DNA of 38,600 nt from a virus, in the IMG/VR virus record IMGVR_UViG_3300032676_001573, positions 1 to 38,600 of that record, one strand, 5' to 3'. Under the pieces are notes generated by a model. The model worked only from the letters and a program-made list of their open reading frames with translations, was not told the DNA's origin and ran no database searches. Below, piece by piece: positions 1 to 8,952 of this stretch (position 1 is its first letter; each line of letters opens with the position of its first letter). Position numbers and translations under genes: made by a program.

Positions 1-966
1 GCTCATCCTGTGTCTCAAAATTTAATTATATATAAGGGTGATCAAAATATAATATTAGGAACAACATCTATAGTAAATTATATTTATGATCCTATTCCTA
101 TAAATGGAGAACCTATAAATGGATATATTGAAGATAAAATTACTAATTATATAATAGATAATTTACCATTTACATATACAATTAGTAATACAAATGTAAT
201 ATCAGTAACTGATAATTATATTACATTTATTCAGCCTGGTTATTCTTCTATAATTGTTAGTCAATTAGGTGATGCTAGATATAACCCTGCTAAAATATCT
301 CCTAAAATAGAGGTGACCGTAATAGATGTTGTGCCTACTATTAATAATATAGTTGCAAGTGGATCTAATACTTTATTATTTAATACAAATTTTGATAGTA
401 CTAATTTTAATTATATTAATTTTTATTATGGAACAAGTAGTAATAATTTAAATAATTCAGCTTCGTTTAGTACTATAAATACAACATATAGTTTAAATAT
501 ATCACCTAACCAAAGTTGGTATGTTAAATCTAACTTAACATTTAATAATGGTAATACAGGTGGAGATTCAAACATGTTTAATTATGTTTATAATAATTAT
601 AATTATATTTATTATAATAATACTGGGATTAGTAATAATATTACAAATTTATTATTTATAGGACATTTAGGAGTTTCAAATCAAACTTATATTAATAATA
701 TAAGCCCAACTTATCCAGCTACTTATTCATTAATAAATTCATTACCTACATTTTTATCAAGTGCTACTTATTCTTTAAGTTTCTATGTAAATACATTACC
801 ATCATCTGCAACTTATTCATTAGAGACACTTCCAAATGGAATAATATATAATGGAACATACACTAATGGATCTGGAACTAATGGGGTTTTAATAAATGTA
901 ACTTTTAGTAGTATTAATTTAGTAGGACAAACTAATATTAATTTAATATTAAATACAAATACATAA
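1..966 (+). CDS. Ig-like phage structural protein, C-terminal part (5' end outside window)
   Basis: The reading frame is open from the first base of the window, so the gene almost certainly starts upstream. The GTG at position 10 is only the first internal start-like codon. The visible part is rich in Asn, Ser, Thr, Tyr and Ile with almost no charged residues. It reads as beta-sandwich repeats: one Ig-like unit (about residues 5-105) ends in a segment with GDARYNPA, like bacterial Ig-like (Big) domains, and is followed by a Ser/Thr/Asn/Gly-rich C-terminus. Such proteins are usually surface decorations or fibres of phage virions. The composition resembles the insertion in the tail sheath at 30512-34885. 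Virion location is inferred; no specific family is recognised. Confidence 0.6.
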   Translation, partial: AHPVSQNLIIYKGDQNIILGTTSIVNYIYDPIPINGEPINGYIEDKITNYIIDNLPFTYTISNTNVISVTDNYITFIQPGYSSIIVSQLGDARYNPAKISPKIEVTVIDVVPTINNIVASGSNTLLFNTNFDSTNFNYINFYYGTSSNNLNNSASFSTINTTYSLNISPNQSWYVKSNLTFNNGNTGGDSNMFNYVYNNYNYIYYNNTGISNNITNLLFIGHLGVSNQTYINNISPTYPATYSLINSLPTFLSSATYSLSFYVNTLPSSATYSLETLPNGIIYNGTYTNGSGTNGVLINVTFSSINLVGQTNINLILNTNT

Positions 967-972
967 TAAAAA

Positions 973-1000
973 AAATCCCCTCATTAAGAGGGGATTTTTT
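973..1000. terminator. Bidirectional intrinsic terminator
   Basis: The stem ATCCCCTC/GAGGGGAT with a 5-nt loop is flanked by A and T tracts. It lies between two convergent genes and can act on both strands. Confidence 0.85.
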
Positions 1001-1002
1001 AA

Positions 1003-1710
1003 TTATTCAGAAACTTCAGCTTCTTTTTTTACTTTTTTAGCTTTTGCTTTTTCTTTAAGAGCTTCAACTGATTCAGCAATTACTCCTTCATCAAAAGTTA
1101 CTACCCAATCTTGGATTTCTTTAGATAAAGATTTTGCTTTATTATCATAGTAAGATATAATCTTACTTAGATCTCCAATCTTTCTCAAGATTTCAGTGAA
1201 TAAGAATGTAGATGCTCCTAATCCTTTAACTTTATGCTTAGAAATTAAGTGATAAATATAAGTGATTTCAGTTGCATCAGCAGAGTAACCCTTAATATCT
1301 TTATCATTTGATTGTTTAGCACCTGATTCTTTCCATTGTCCTAACATATTGTATAATTCAATAGCTACAAATACTGTGTTAACATCATATTCCAATTTTT
1401 CTTCTAAAAGATCTTTTAAGAAATGGTATTGCTTTCTGTTTAAATAGAAAGTATAATTTGTTTCTTTTAACAAACTAGCTAAAGAACCCCATAATTCTTT
1501 TGCACTTGTATATAAATCATCTTTCTCTGTTTCAGATTTACCTTTACCATCATTTGATGCAATGAATGCTTCAATACCTTCAATTGTAGTGTCTAAGTTT
1601 ACTTCATCTTCTGATGAAATTAATCTGTATTCTGTTTCGTTAAATGACATAGTTAATTTTGGTTTAATTACACTATTCTCTAACATTGGTTTTTTTACTT
1701 CTTGTTCCAT
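1003..1710 (-). CDS. Unknown conserved-looking phage protein, 235 aa
   Basis: Not recognised. It is a soluble, charged, largely helical protein of 235 residues with no signal peptide or membrane segment. The last 35 residues form a Lys/Glu/Ala-rich helix (AKAKKVKKEAEVSE at the end). It is the last gene of a minus-strand group (5581 down to 1003) headed by the tape-measure candidate, and transcription stops at the hairpin at 973-1000. This position suggests a tail or virion-assembly role, but no motif supports one. Confidence 0.7.
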   Translation of the reverse strand: MEQEVKKPMLENSVIKPKLTMSFNETEYRLISSEDEVNLDTTIEGIEAFIASNDGKGKSETEKDDLYTSAKELWGSLASLLKETNYTFYLNRKQYHFLKDLLEEKLEYDVNTVFVAIELYNMLGQWKESGAKQSNDKDIKGYSADATEITYIYHLISKHKVKGLGASTFLFTEILRKIGDLSKIISYYDNKAKSLSKEIQDWVVTFDEGVIAESVEALKEKAKAKKVKKEAEVSE

Positions 1711-1732
1711 ATTTATTTTTGTTTTTTAATTT

Positions 1733-2170
1733 TTATTTTGTTAAAATATCAAATTCATCTATATCCATATCATCTTTTTGATCAGATGCTAAGTTTTCTA
1801 AACTATTTGCTTTACTTACTTTTTCTATACCATATTTTATAACTAATGATGAAAAAGTTGTAAGATCTGGTTTTACTAATTTAATTTTTCCACTATCAAT
1901 ATTTACAGAAATCTTATCTAATTCTTGTTCAAATAAAATAGTTATTGATTCATCATCCATTAGACCCATCACTTCTTCATTAATAGTAACTAAAATAGAT
2001 TTTCCTAAAAGGACAGCATACTGCTCAGGAATTTTATTTATTTTTACTAAAGTTTTTTGACCTTCATTTCCTTGAAATGCAAAGTCTAGTTCGATTGAAA
2101 ATGCTTTTTTTCTGAAAACATCGTTAAATAGTGATACTGTATGTTCACTTAATTCGTAAAATTTACTCAT
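1733..2170 (-). CDS. Unknown small protein, 145 aa
   Basis: Not recognised. It is 145 residues of mixed alpha/beta character with an acidic C-terminus (DDMDIDEFDILTK). The segment ILFEQELDKI resembles a zincin helix, but the HExxH ligands are absent, so an enzyme call is not justified. It lies 22 nt upstream of the 235-aa gene and 26 nt downstream of the membrane-protein gene at 2197-2625, so it is probably co-transcribed with both. Confidence 0.65.
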   Translation of the reverse strand: MSKFYELSEHTVSLFNDVFRKKAFSIELDFAFQGNEGQKTLVKINKIPEQYAVLLGKSILVTINEEVMGLMDDESITILFEQELDKISVNIDSGKIKLVKPDLTTFSSLVIKYGIEKVSKANSLENLASDQKDDMDIDEFDILTK

Positions 2171-2196
2171 ATTTTTAATTTTTTGTTGTTTATATT

Positions 2197-2625
2197 TTAA
2201 ATAAAATAATGAAAAAGTTTATATAAAATAAAACAACCTACTAAAAATAGTCCGAAATTTATTAAATTTCTATAAACTTTATCTGTCTCAAATAAACTAA
2301 ATCCTATAATTACTAAGTAACTATACTTATCAACTTTTGATATAGAATATATTTTATATAATTCTTTAAGTCCCATAAAATCTAAAGTTTGACCAATTTT
2401 AACACAATTATCTCTGATATAATTTTCAGCAATAGCATTAATATCAGATGTTCTTATATTATAAGGCTCATCAAAATTTTCAACAGGTACATTTATAACA
2501 GTATATAATCTGTTAGATAAATCTTTTCTAAGGTTAAAAGATGAATTAAGAGTTAATAGATTTTTCTTTATAGTAGATCTATAAAGAAAAAATAATTTAA
2601 GTCGGTTAAATAAATTTGGTTTCAT
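2197..2625 (-). CDS. Small protein with C-terminal membrane anchor, 142 aa
   Basis: Not recognised. The N-terminal about 115 residues are basic and soluble-looking. Residues about 120-142 form one hydrophobic helix (FGLFLVGCFILYKLFHYFI), a C-tail-type membrane anchor. A TATATA box lies 6 nt before the ATG (2632-2637 on the plus strand), one of ten such close boxes in this window. It lies just downstream of the tape-measure candidate on the same strand. Confidence 0.6.
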   Translation of the reverse strand: MKPNLFNRLKLFFLYRSTIKKNLLTLNSSFNLRKDLSNRLYTVINVPVENFDEPYNIRTSDINAIAENYIRDNCVKIGQTLDFMGLKELYKIYSISKVDKYSYLVIIGFSLFETDKVYRNLINFGLFLVGCFILYKLFHYFI

Positions 2626-2665
2626 ATAACCTATATATATGAAAATTTATTTTTTGTTTAAAAAA

Positions 2666-5581
2666 TTATTTTTTAAGTGTAGCATTTGCTCTTTGTTTTT
2701 TACTACCATTTCTAATTTCAGTTAACTGATCTTTTAAAGTAATATGAGCACCTGCTGTGTTAGCTGCTATTTGAGCTAAACTACCATTCATAGAACTTAG
2801 CATATTATAAAGATCGTCATTACTTTTACCTTTAGATCCTCCAGAAGAAACAGTTGCATTTTCTTTACCTTCTCCTTTTCCAAAAATGTTATCAAATAAA
2901 CCACTAATTATATTACTTTTATCTTCTAAAGTATCCATCATTTGTCCAAATTGTGCTGAATCAATTAATGACATAAGAACTATATTACCACTTAAAGATT
3001 TAAGAGCATTTAGTTTATCTAAATCTAAATCTTTCATAGAACTTGTTAATTTAGATACACTTTCCGCTAATTCATAATAAGCAATTGCCATAGAAGACAT
3101 TCCAAATACTACACCTATCATTCCTAATGAAGAAATTCCCATACCTTTAGTTGCTAAATATTCTGATAAATCAATATATTTTTTAATCGAATTAGATATA
3201 GTATCCATGAAATCTCCTTCAGGTAAATTAGTTATTTTTATTTGAGAAAATATATCAGCTGCATCTCTTATACCAATGGCAACTGCCGTTATACCATTTG
3301 ATATTTCATCAGTTCCACCAGAGAACCAACCACTATTATCATGTAAATAACCAAATACTGGAGCAAAAGCACCCAATGCTTTTGATATAGCATCTGCCCA
3401 TTCAGGAGTTGGACCACCTGTCCAATCACCCCCTTTAAGAACATCACGAGCTACAGCTAAACCTAAAGCAACTCCTGTTATAGAATTAACTATATCATTT
3501 GGTGTAAGACCACCTGTAAATATACTAAATATACCACCTTTATCTAATTGATTTATTAATGGCATGAATGCTGATAAACCAGTTGAAACTGCTTGTGCCC
3601 ATTCAGGAGTTGGTCCCCCTGTCCATGTTCCTTTTTGGAAAATATCTCTTGCTACTACTAATCCAACTGCGACACCAGTTATAGTATTAATAATATCATC
3701 TGATTTTAGACCGCCGGTAAATAAACTAAATAAACCACCTGTACTTAATTTATCTATAAGTGGATAAAATGCTCCTATAGCCATAGAAACACCTTCTGCC
3801 CAATCTAATGTAGGGTATTTACCATAATTACCTGTACTTAATATTGCTGCACTACCTACTATTAATGCTGCAATGCCTAATACAGCGCCAGCGCCTAATA
3901 ACAAAGCACCAGCACCTAATCCTGCTGATGATTCAATTACGGCTCCTAATGCAAGAGTTGCAACCCCAAATACTAAAAGACTCATACCAACACCTTCCGC
4001 CCATTCAAAAGTTGGAGCATTACCATAACTACCTAATCCTAATATCTGTGAAGATGCTGCAATAACCACTGCAATACCTAATACAGCTATACCTCCATCT
4101 ATAAGTGCTTCCGCCCCAATACCTAATTTTGTCATAACTAAAGCCATACCAACAACTGCTAATCCAAATACTAAAATACTTAATCCAGCTTGTAGAGCCC
4201 ACATAAAATCAGGAGGATTTGTATAAGTTCCTAATGCCAATATCCATGAGGATGCGGTTATAGTAGCTGCAATTAATACTATTGATTCACCCCCTTCTAA
4301 AATATCTTTTGGTTTTAGTCCTAATTTTTTTAATACAAAAATAGATAATCCAATTACAGTAGAAGCAATTGCCATTGTTAAAGCAATTTCAACTACTGAT
4401 AGTAAAACATCAAATTTAATTGGTTTAGTTTTTTCTAATATATATGATGAACATACTATAGCAACAGATAATGTTATTAATACTAATGGTAAAACTATAA
4501 TTTCTCCAACAGAAACATCTTTTAAACCTTTTACTAACATACCTATACCAAAAGATATAACTGCAAATGTTGCTGCTATAAATATAGCAGTTAGTCCTTG
4601 GGCAAATCCAATAGGTACTATACCTTGCATTATTTTAGAAGCTTTTGTTATTGCATAAGATAATGATATTAATATAATTGGTAATGTTATAAATTGAATT
4701 GGGTTAATACCTTTAAATCCGCTAACCATTTGTTTAGCAGAAAATGATACAACAGCAAATGTTGCTGCTATAAATATAGCAGTTAATCCTTGGCTAAAAC
4801 TAATAGGCATAATCCCTTGCATAATCCAAGATGCTAAAGTTATAGCTAACGAAAGAGTTACTAATATTAAAGGTAACGCTATTAATTGCATAGGATTTAT
4901 TCCTTTAAATCCATTTACAATATGTTTTATACCATATGATATAACAACAAATGTTGCTGCTATAAATATAGCAGTTAATCCTTGTCCTATACTAATAGTT
5001 GCTATACCTTTCATAAACCAAGAAGATAACATAAGTGCACCTGATATAATGATTAGTATTAATGAAGTTTTAGCTATTTCTTTTAAATTAAGATTTAGTT
5101 TATAAACTTTTTCAAAAGCATAAGCTATTAAAGGTATAGCTAACGCTAGTGTTACAACACTACCAATGTCAATTTTACCTATTATTTTAAATGCCATACC
5201 AATTGCTAATACAGCAACTGCTATACCAAGTATCATTAAAGCTCCATCTTTAATACGTTTATTTTTATTAGGATCACCAGCATCTTCAACAGCACCTGTT
5301 TTAGAATCAACTCCTTTTTGTGGTTTTTTTGCTATATTTAATAAAGTTTCTTGATTTTTTAAAATCTTTTGATTACTATTTTTTAACTCACTTTTTATTG
5401 ATTTAACATCTGCACTAAGATCTTTTATTTGAGTAGCAATATCTTTAATTTCTTGATTTTTTAAAGCATCTCCAGTAGCCGAACCAGATTCTTTGCTTTT
5501 TTTATTTTTATCTAATGTATTAGCAAGTAAATCTAAGGCTTTACTTAAATTATTAAAAGCATCTAATAGTTTTTTATCCAT
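2666..5581 (-). CDS. Repeat-rich hydrophobic virion protein, tape-measure candidate (971 aa)
   Basis: Residues 1-100 are a charged, coiled-coil-prone region (many Lys/Asp/Gln heptads). Residues about 112-620 are a long series of hydrophobic helices. Residues 620-770 contain Gly-rich units with WTGGPTPEWA, followed by a helical tail. Three 64-residue repeats carry the core QGLTAIFIAATF (starting near residues 200, 264 and 328), and a 67-residue unit with PEWA and GGLFS/GGIFS is duplicated. Length, repetition, hydrophobic helices and an N-terminal coiled coil are typical of tail tape-measure proteins. No lysozyme or peptidase domain is visible. The alternative is another membrane-interacting virion protein. 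The gene heads a four-gene minus-strand group. Confidence 0.55.
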   Translation of the reverse strand: MDKKLLDAFNNLSKALDLLANTLDKNKKSKESGSATGDALKNQEIKDIATQIKDLSADVKSIKSELKNSNQKILKNQETLLNIAKKPQKGVDSKTGAVEDAGDPNKNKRIKDGALMILGIAVAVLAIGMAFKIIGKIDIGSVVTLALAIPLIAYAFEKVYKLNLNLKEIAKTSLILIIISGALMLSSWFMKGIATISIGQGLTAIFIAATFVVISYGIKHIVNGFKGINPMQLIALPLILVTLSLAITLASWIMQGIMPISFSQGLTAIFIAATFAVVSFSAKQMVSGFKGINPIQFITLPIILISLSYAITKASKIMQGIVPIGFAQGLTAIFIAATFAVISFGIGMLVKGLKDVSVGEIIVLPLVLITLSVAIVCSSYILEKTKPIKFDVLLSVVEIALTMAIASTVIGLSIFVLKKLGLKPKDILEGGESIVLIAATITASSWILALGTYTNPPDFMWALQAGLSILVFGLAVVGMALVMTKLGIGAEALIDGGIAVLGIAVVIAASSQILGLGSYGNAPTFEWAEGVGMSLLVFGVATLALGAVIESSAGLGAGALLLGAGAVLGIAALIVGSAAILSTGNYGKYPTLDWAEGVSMAIGAFYPLIDKLSTGGLFSLFTGGLKSDDIINTITGVAVGLVVARDIFQKGTWTGGPTPEWAQAVSTGLSAFMPLINQLDKGGIFSIFTGGLTPNDIVNSITGVALGLAVARDVLKGGDWTGGPTPEWADAISKALGAFAPVFGYLHDNSGWFSGGTDEISNGITAVAIGIRDAADIFSQIKITNLPEGDFMDTISNSIKKYIDLSEYLATKGMGISSLGMIGVVFGMSSMAIAYYELAESVSKLTSSMKDLDLDKLNALKSLSGNIVLMSLIDSAQFGQMMDTLEDKSNIISGLFDNIFGKGEGKENATVSSGGSKGKSNDDLYNMLSSMNGSLAQIAANTAGAHITLKDQLTEIRNGSKKQRANATLKK
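3397..3799 (-). repeat. 67-residue (201-bp) duplicated units within the tape-measure candidate
   Basis: The coding-strand segment for TGGPTPEWA recurs exactly 201 bp apart (plus-strand cccattcagg at 3397 and 3598), followed in each unit by GG(L/I)FS(L/I)FTGGL. A more diverged unit with WAEGV lies near 3790. Confidence 0.7.
4532..5023 (-). repeat. Three 64-residue (192-bp) repeats within the tape-measure candidate
   Basis: QGLTAIFIAATF recurs three times with an exact 64-residue period, followed by VNGFKGINP, VSGFKGINP and VKGLKDVSV. The DNA is nearly identical too (gctgctataaatatagcagt near 4573, 4763 and 4955), suggesting recent duplication. Confidence 0.8.
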
Positions 5582-5631
5582 TTTTTAGGTTAGTTATTAT
5601 TCTTATATATAAAATAATAATATATACATAT
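5582..5631. promoter_or_regulatory. Divergent AT-box promoter region
   Basis: This is the spacer between two divergent genes. It contains TTATATATAAAATA (from about 5603), usable towards the minus-strand tape-measure candidate, and TATATA at 5621-5626, which ends 5 nt before the plus-strand ATG at 5632. The promoter assignment is inferred from recurrence of this box throughout the window. Confidence 0.45.
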
Positions 5632-6048
5632 ATGAAGAGGTTAAAATATTTTTTTAAGAGGGACACTGATAAAGTGTATGCATTAAATCAAATTTTGGAT
5701 AAAATATCTAAAAATGAAACTATATCTACATGTGAAAAGAAATTTTTAGATAACTATAATTTAGATTATATAAAAGATTACTTATATTTATCAAAATACG
5801 ATTTTATTTCACAAGTTAAATATTTGTTAGATAAAAAAGATATGGTATGTAATCTTCAAGCATATAATGATAAAGTTTTAGAAGTTATAAATAAAAAAGA
5901 TAAAGATTTTCTTTTATTAGAAAATCAAGAACATTGTGAAGTAAAAGATAGTTATCTTTACCACATAAATTATATATGCAAAAATGATCACTTTTTATTA
6001 ACCGAAAGTGATGAATTTTATGAAAAAATAGAAACCGATGATAATTAA
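5632..6048 (+). CDS. Unknown protein, 138 aa, with Lys/aromatic N-terminus
   Basis: Not recognised. It is 138 residues, Lys/Asp-rich and helical. It begins MKRLKYFFKRD, a weak match to the shared N-terminal signature seen in many proteins of this window. TATATA at 5621-5626 ends 5 nt upstream of the ATG. The last codons overlap the next gene by 11 bp, so the pair is translationally linked. Confidence 0.6.
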   Translation: MKRLKYFFKRDTDKVYALNQILDKISKNETISTCEKKFLDNYNLDYIKDYLYLSKYDFISQVKYLLDKKDMVCNLQAYNDKVLEVINKKDKDFLLLENQEHCEVKDSYLYHINYICKNDHFLLTESDEFYEKIETDDN

Positions 6049-6319
6049 AAAATTTAACAAATTTGTAGAATCCATTAGTGGAGCAGAAATACCTGTTGGT
6101 GCAGGAAGTATAGGACCGGCATATGGTAATCAAGTATTAGATATAGGAATAGATGCTAAAGATACAGGAGTTTTATTTTCCGAAACTACAGGAAAATATT
6201 ATACATTATATGAGTATCAAGAATTATATAATGCTTATTTAAAGGATGGGGGTAAAGAAGATCTTAAAGACTTTACTAAAGATAATTTAGAAATGTTATT
6301 ACATAAAGCAAAAAAGTAG
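6038..6319 (+). CDS. Small protein with T4 capsid-targeting-like N-terminus, 93 aa
   Basis: It begins MIIKKFNKFVESISGAE. The KKFNKFVES part resembles the T4 capsid-targeting peptide (MKTYQEFIAEA), which the prohead protease cleaves after Glu. The rest has a Gly-rich segment (VGAGSIGPAYGNQ) and a charged helical C-terminus. The start overlaps the end of the upstream gene by 11 bp, and the stop codon lies inside the terminator stem at 6311. A packaged internal-protein role is an inference from the N-terminus alone. Confidence 0.55.
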   Translation: MIIKKFNKFVESISGAEIPVGAGSIGPAYGNQVLDIGIDAKDTGVLFSETTGKYYTLYEYQELYNAYLKDGGKEDLKDFTKDNLEMLLHKAKK

Positions 6320-6337
6320 GCGATGCCTACTTTTTTT
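6311..6337. terminator. Bidirectional intrinsic terminator
   Basis: The stem AAAGTAGGC/GCCTACTTT with a 3-nt loop (GAT) is flanked by A5 and T7. It lies between the convergent genes ending at 6319 and 6340 and contains the TAG stop of the first. Confidence 0.85.
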
Positions 6338-6339
6338 AA

Positions 6340-6705
6340 TTAAATTGAGTGAAGTCCTTGACCATCATTTGATGATTCAATACTAATTACTTTTATTTGA
6401 TTTAATGAATCTCCTTTTTTTACATAGATTTGATTAAGTCCTTTTGCACTACCTCTTTTAAAGATTTCTGTGAAATAAGCAAAAGCATTATCACTTTTTT
6501 CATCATTAAAATTATACCAATTAGAAAACATATCTAATAAAGCAGATTGGTAGCAATCCATTTTATCTTCGTTGTTGTAATATCTAAATTTTTTAATTGT
6601 TTTTTTAGCTAACATTTCTAACATTTTTTTAGCAGGGTTAGTTAATTTTCCTTGAGCTTTTGAAATAACAATTTCAATGAAAAGTTCTTTGTTTTGTAAA
6701 TACAT
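6340..6705 (-). CDS. 55: Late-transcription sigma factor, T4 gp55-like (short)
   Basis: This is the likely phage sigma-like subunit that redirects host RNA polymerase to late promoters. Recognised from the order of gp55 features: NKELFIEIV near the start, a basic helix with IKKFRYYNNEDKMDCYQSA, then NWYNFNDEKSDNAFAYFTEI matching the T4 segment with HNFDETKYKNPHAYIT, then a basic patch. It is 121 residues against 185 in T4, lacking much of the C-terminal part that contacts the sliding clamp in T4. Terminators isolate it on both sides. Its own upstream region has CTATAGTATAAAAAT rather than the common TTTAATATATA box, consistent with different (non-late) control. The family call rests on remembered motifs, not an alignment. 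Confidence 0.65.
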   Translation of the reverse strand: MYLQNKELFIEIVISKAQGKLTNPAKKMLEMLAKKTIKKFRYYNNEDKMDCYQSALLDMFSNWYNFNDEKSDNAFAYFTEIFKRGSAKGLNQIYVKKGDSLNQIKVISIESSNDGQGLHSI

Positions 6706-6759
6706 TTGTAGATATTATTTTTATACTATAGACTTTTTTGATAAAAAGTTTAACAAAAA

Positions 6760-6789
6760 AAGACCTATGTATAAAAATACATAGGTCTT
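6760..6789 (-). terminator. Intrinsic terminator of the 6808-8091 gene
   Basis: A 13-bp perfect stem (AAGACCTATGTAT and its complement) with an AAAA loop is followed on the minus strand by a run of T. It lies downstream of the 427-aa gene and upstream of the gp55-like gene. Confidence 0.85.
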
Positions 6790-6807
6790 AACCGTTATTT
6801 TATTTGA

Positions 6808-8091
6808 TTAGATTTTAACTCTTTCGTTATATTGTAATTCTTTTACAGCTTGTAATTCTGTAGATAGTGCGTTTTCTCTTTTTTCTAAATTAACTAATGC
6901 AGTTGATAAAGTTTCTGATTCACCGATATATTGTAAAGATGTTTTAATTTTACTAATATTGAATTTAATATCTTCTAATTTAAGAACTATTTCTCTTTCT
7001 TTATCTTCTAATTTTCTTTTGCTAATTAATTCTTTATCTAATTTATTTTCAAAGAAATATGTTAAATCGTAATTTAAGTCATTTTTAATTTCATTTACTA
7101 TTTCTAAAACTGAATCATATTTGAATAATGAATGCCCGAATCTTTCATCGCAACGATAAATATAAGATGCGTCTTTATAATTGAATACATAAGCTTCTAA
7201 ATAAGGATTAACTATATTTGATACTTTTTTAACTATATCTAATTCCACGAATTTATCTAAATTATTTGCAGTTTCAACAATTAATGGATAGAAATTTTTA
7301 TTTATTAATGGCACAATTGGAGAATTGAATAAACTTTCTAATGTTGTTTCTTTATTTAATAAATCTTCATTGATATAAATTTGCCCTTTCTTTGATACTG
7401 ATAAGCCGATTGTTAAATTTTCTGAAATTCTAAAGTTAACTCTTTCAGCCGTGATATTTGAATACTGCATTGCAGTTGATAAAGTTCTTAATAAAAGGAT
7501 TTTGCTTTCATCTTTAACATGAGTTTCTACTAAAGTTTTTTCAATGTTATCATCACTTAAGAAAAACCATGAATCTCTAATTAAACAGATATATCCATTT
7601 TCTACTTGTTCTACTAATGTATAAATAGGTTCTCCCTTACCACCTGATAGTAAGTTAGCTCTTTGTTCAGGAGATTTTGTTAAGTTATGTACGAATAATT
7701 TAATCTCAGGAACCCAATCATAAATTGCTAATTCGTTTAATACTTTTGACATTCTATCAGAATCAGAATCTAAATTGATAGTTTGTAAGATAACGTTAAT
7801 AGGTTGTCTATAAAGTTCACCTTGATTTTTAGTATTTAATACACTATATAAATGTTTTAATTCATATACTAATTGATATTCTTTCATATCATTATTTAAT
7901 GCTTCTAAAAAAGATTTTACGCCTTTATCATAAGTATATGTTTTTAATCTTTCGTTAAGCGAAAGAACAGTTTGTTTTTCTGATATATCATTAAGAGAAC
8001 CTAGATAAGCCTCTAATATGTTAGATACTTCTTCTTGCTCAATAGATAAACTTTTACGAAAGTTAAAAATTTCCAATTTAATATTTTTCAT
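6808..8091 (-). CDS. Unknown phage protein, 427 aa, coiled-coil C-terminus
   Basis: Not recognised. It is a soluble mixed alpha/beta protein. Residues about 360-425 form a strong Lys/Glu/Leu coiled coil (KRKLEDKEREIVLKLEDIK and onward). No catalytic motif is visible. A TTTTTATATAAAATATATAC box lies about 40-60 nt upstream of the ATG. It follows the gp15-like gene on the same strand and ends at its own strong terminator. It could be a virion or assembly protein, but this is only positional. Confidence 0.65.
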   Translation of the reverse strand: MKNIKLEIFNFRKSLSIEQEEVSNILEAYLGSLNDISEKQTVLSLNERLKTYTYDKGVKSFLEALNNDMKEYQLVYELKHLYSVLNTKNQGELYRQPINVILQTINLDSDSDRMSKVLNELAIYDWVPEIKLFVHNLTKSPEQRANLLSGGKGEPIYTLVEQVENGYICLIRDSWFFLSDDNIEKTLVETHVKDESKILLLRTLSTAMQYSNITAERVNFRISENLTIGLSVSKKGQIYINEDLLNKETTLESLFNSPIVPLINKNFYPLIVETANNLDKFVELDIVKKVSNIVNPYLEAYVFNYKDASYIYRCDERFGHSLFKYDSVLEIVNEIKNDLNYDLTYFFENKLDKELISKRKLEDKEREIVLKLEDIKFNISKIKTSLQYIGESETLSTALVNLEKRENALSTELQAVKELQYNERVKI

Positions 8092-8163
8092 GAATATTTA
8101 TTATTTTTGTTATTAGTATATATTTTATATAAAAAGTCATTTATTTCTATTTTAGAAAAATAA

Positions 8164-8952
8164 TTACTCATTATTTCTTTTTTGTACTCTTAGTAAATTA
8201 CTCCACCACTTACTTTTCTTCGGATTTACTATCAAATCTTTATTATTTGATTTAAATCCATCATAATTAAAAGCATTTGACCACGTCATATTTTTATCAT
8301 TAAGTTCTAAATTACTTTTTGGTCTTCTATATGCAGGGTAATAAGTAGATACCTCAAATTGCATTGTTAATTTAAGTGAGTTGTCTGATGTCATGTTCTT
8401 TTCTCTCGAAAACTCAAGTGTTTTTGTATCAGGTAATATAATCATAGCATCTATATTCATATAATTATATTCAAATTGAATATATCTATAAAATGAAAAA
8501 GAATCTAAAATAGCTTGGCTACATTTAAAATAATCTATCTCATTTGCTAATAAAATTACTAAATCAAATTTCACACTCAAAGGAATAGCTTTAATTTTTG
8601 TTAAAACTTTTTTTATTTCCTCATTATCATCAATTACAGTTTTTAACCAAACATTTGGATTATTAAATCTATCAGATAAAATATCAAATCCAGTCATTGT
8701 TAAATGACCTCTTGGTATTTTATCAGTATTTAATTCAACATATCTATTATCAGATACAACATCATCAACAAATGAATCTAATAAAAATCTTTCATCACCA
8801 GTTAGAGAATAATAAACAGGTACTGATACTTCTATATTACCACTTGAAAATCTATTAACCCACATTAACTCGGATTCTAAAGTATCTAAAACACAAAGAC
8901 AAAGGTCTCTAAAATAAGAATCATCAAAATTCGAAACATTACCTATTGACAT
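8164..8952 (-). CDS. 15: Probable tail sheath stabiliser / tail completion protein, T4 gp15-like
   Basis: In T4, gp15 caps the contractile tail and holds the last sheath ring. Features that follow the gp15 pattern in order: GNIEVSVPVYYSLTGDE, IPRGHLTMTGFDILSDRFN, a strand-rich middle with VKFDLVILLANEIDYFKCSQ followed by ILDSFSFYRYIQFEY, then a polar loop and LTMQFEVSTYYPAYRRP near residues 205-222. Length is 262 residues against 272 in T4. The start codon overlaps the end of the homing endonuclease gene by 10 bp, so the intruding gene sits directly at its 5' end. The family call rests on remembered pattern similarity and needs a profile search. Confidence 0.5.
   Translation of the reverse strand: MSIGNVSNFDDSYFRDLCLCVLDTLESELMWVNRFSSGNIEVSVPVYYSLTGDERFLLDSFVDDVVSDNRYVELNTDKIPRGHLTMTGFDILSDRFNNPNVWLKTVIDDNEEIKKVLTKIKAIPLSVKFDLVILLANEIDYFKCSQAILDSFSFYRYIQFEYNYMNIDAMIILPDTKTLEFSREKNMTSDNSLKLTMQFEVSTYYPAYRRPKSNLELNDKNMTWSNAFNYDGFKSNNKDLIVNPKKSKWWSNLLRVQKRNNE

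Noticed and set aside
1733-2170. Possible zincin in the 145-aa protein (FEQELDKI)
   Set aside because: The two His ligands of HExxH are missing, so there is no metal site to support it.
2886-5354. Several 60-73 codon plus-strand open frames opposite the tape-measure candidate
   Set aside because: They are antisense to a long, compositionally sound gene, have no upstream box and contain no recognisable motif.
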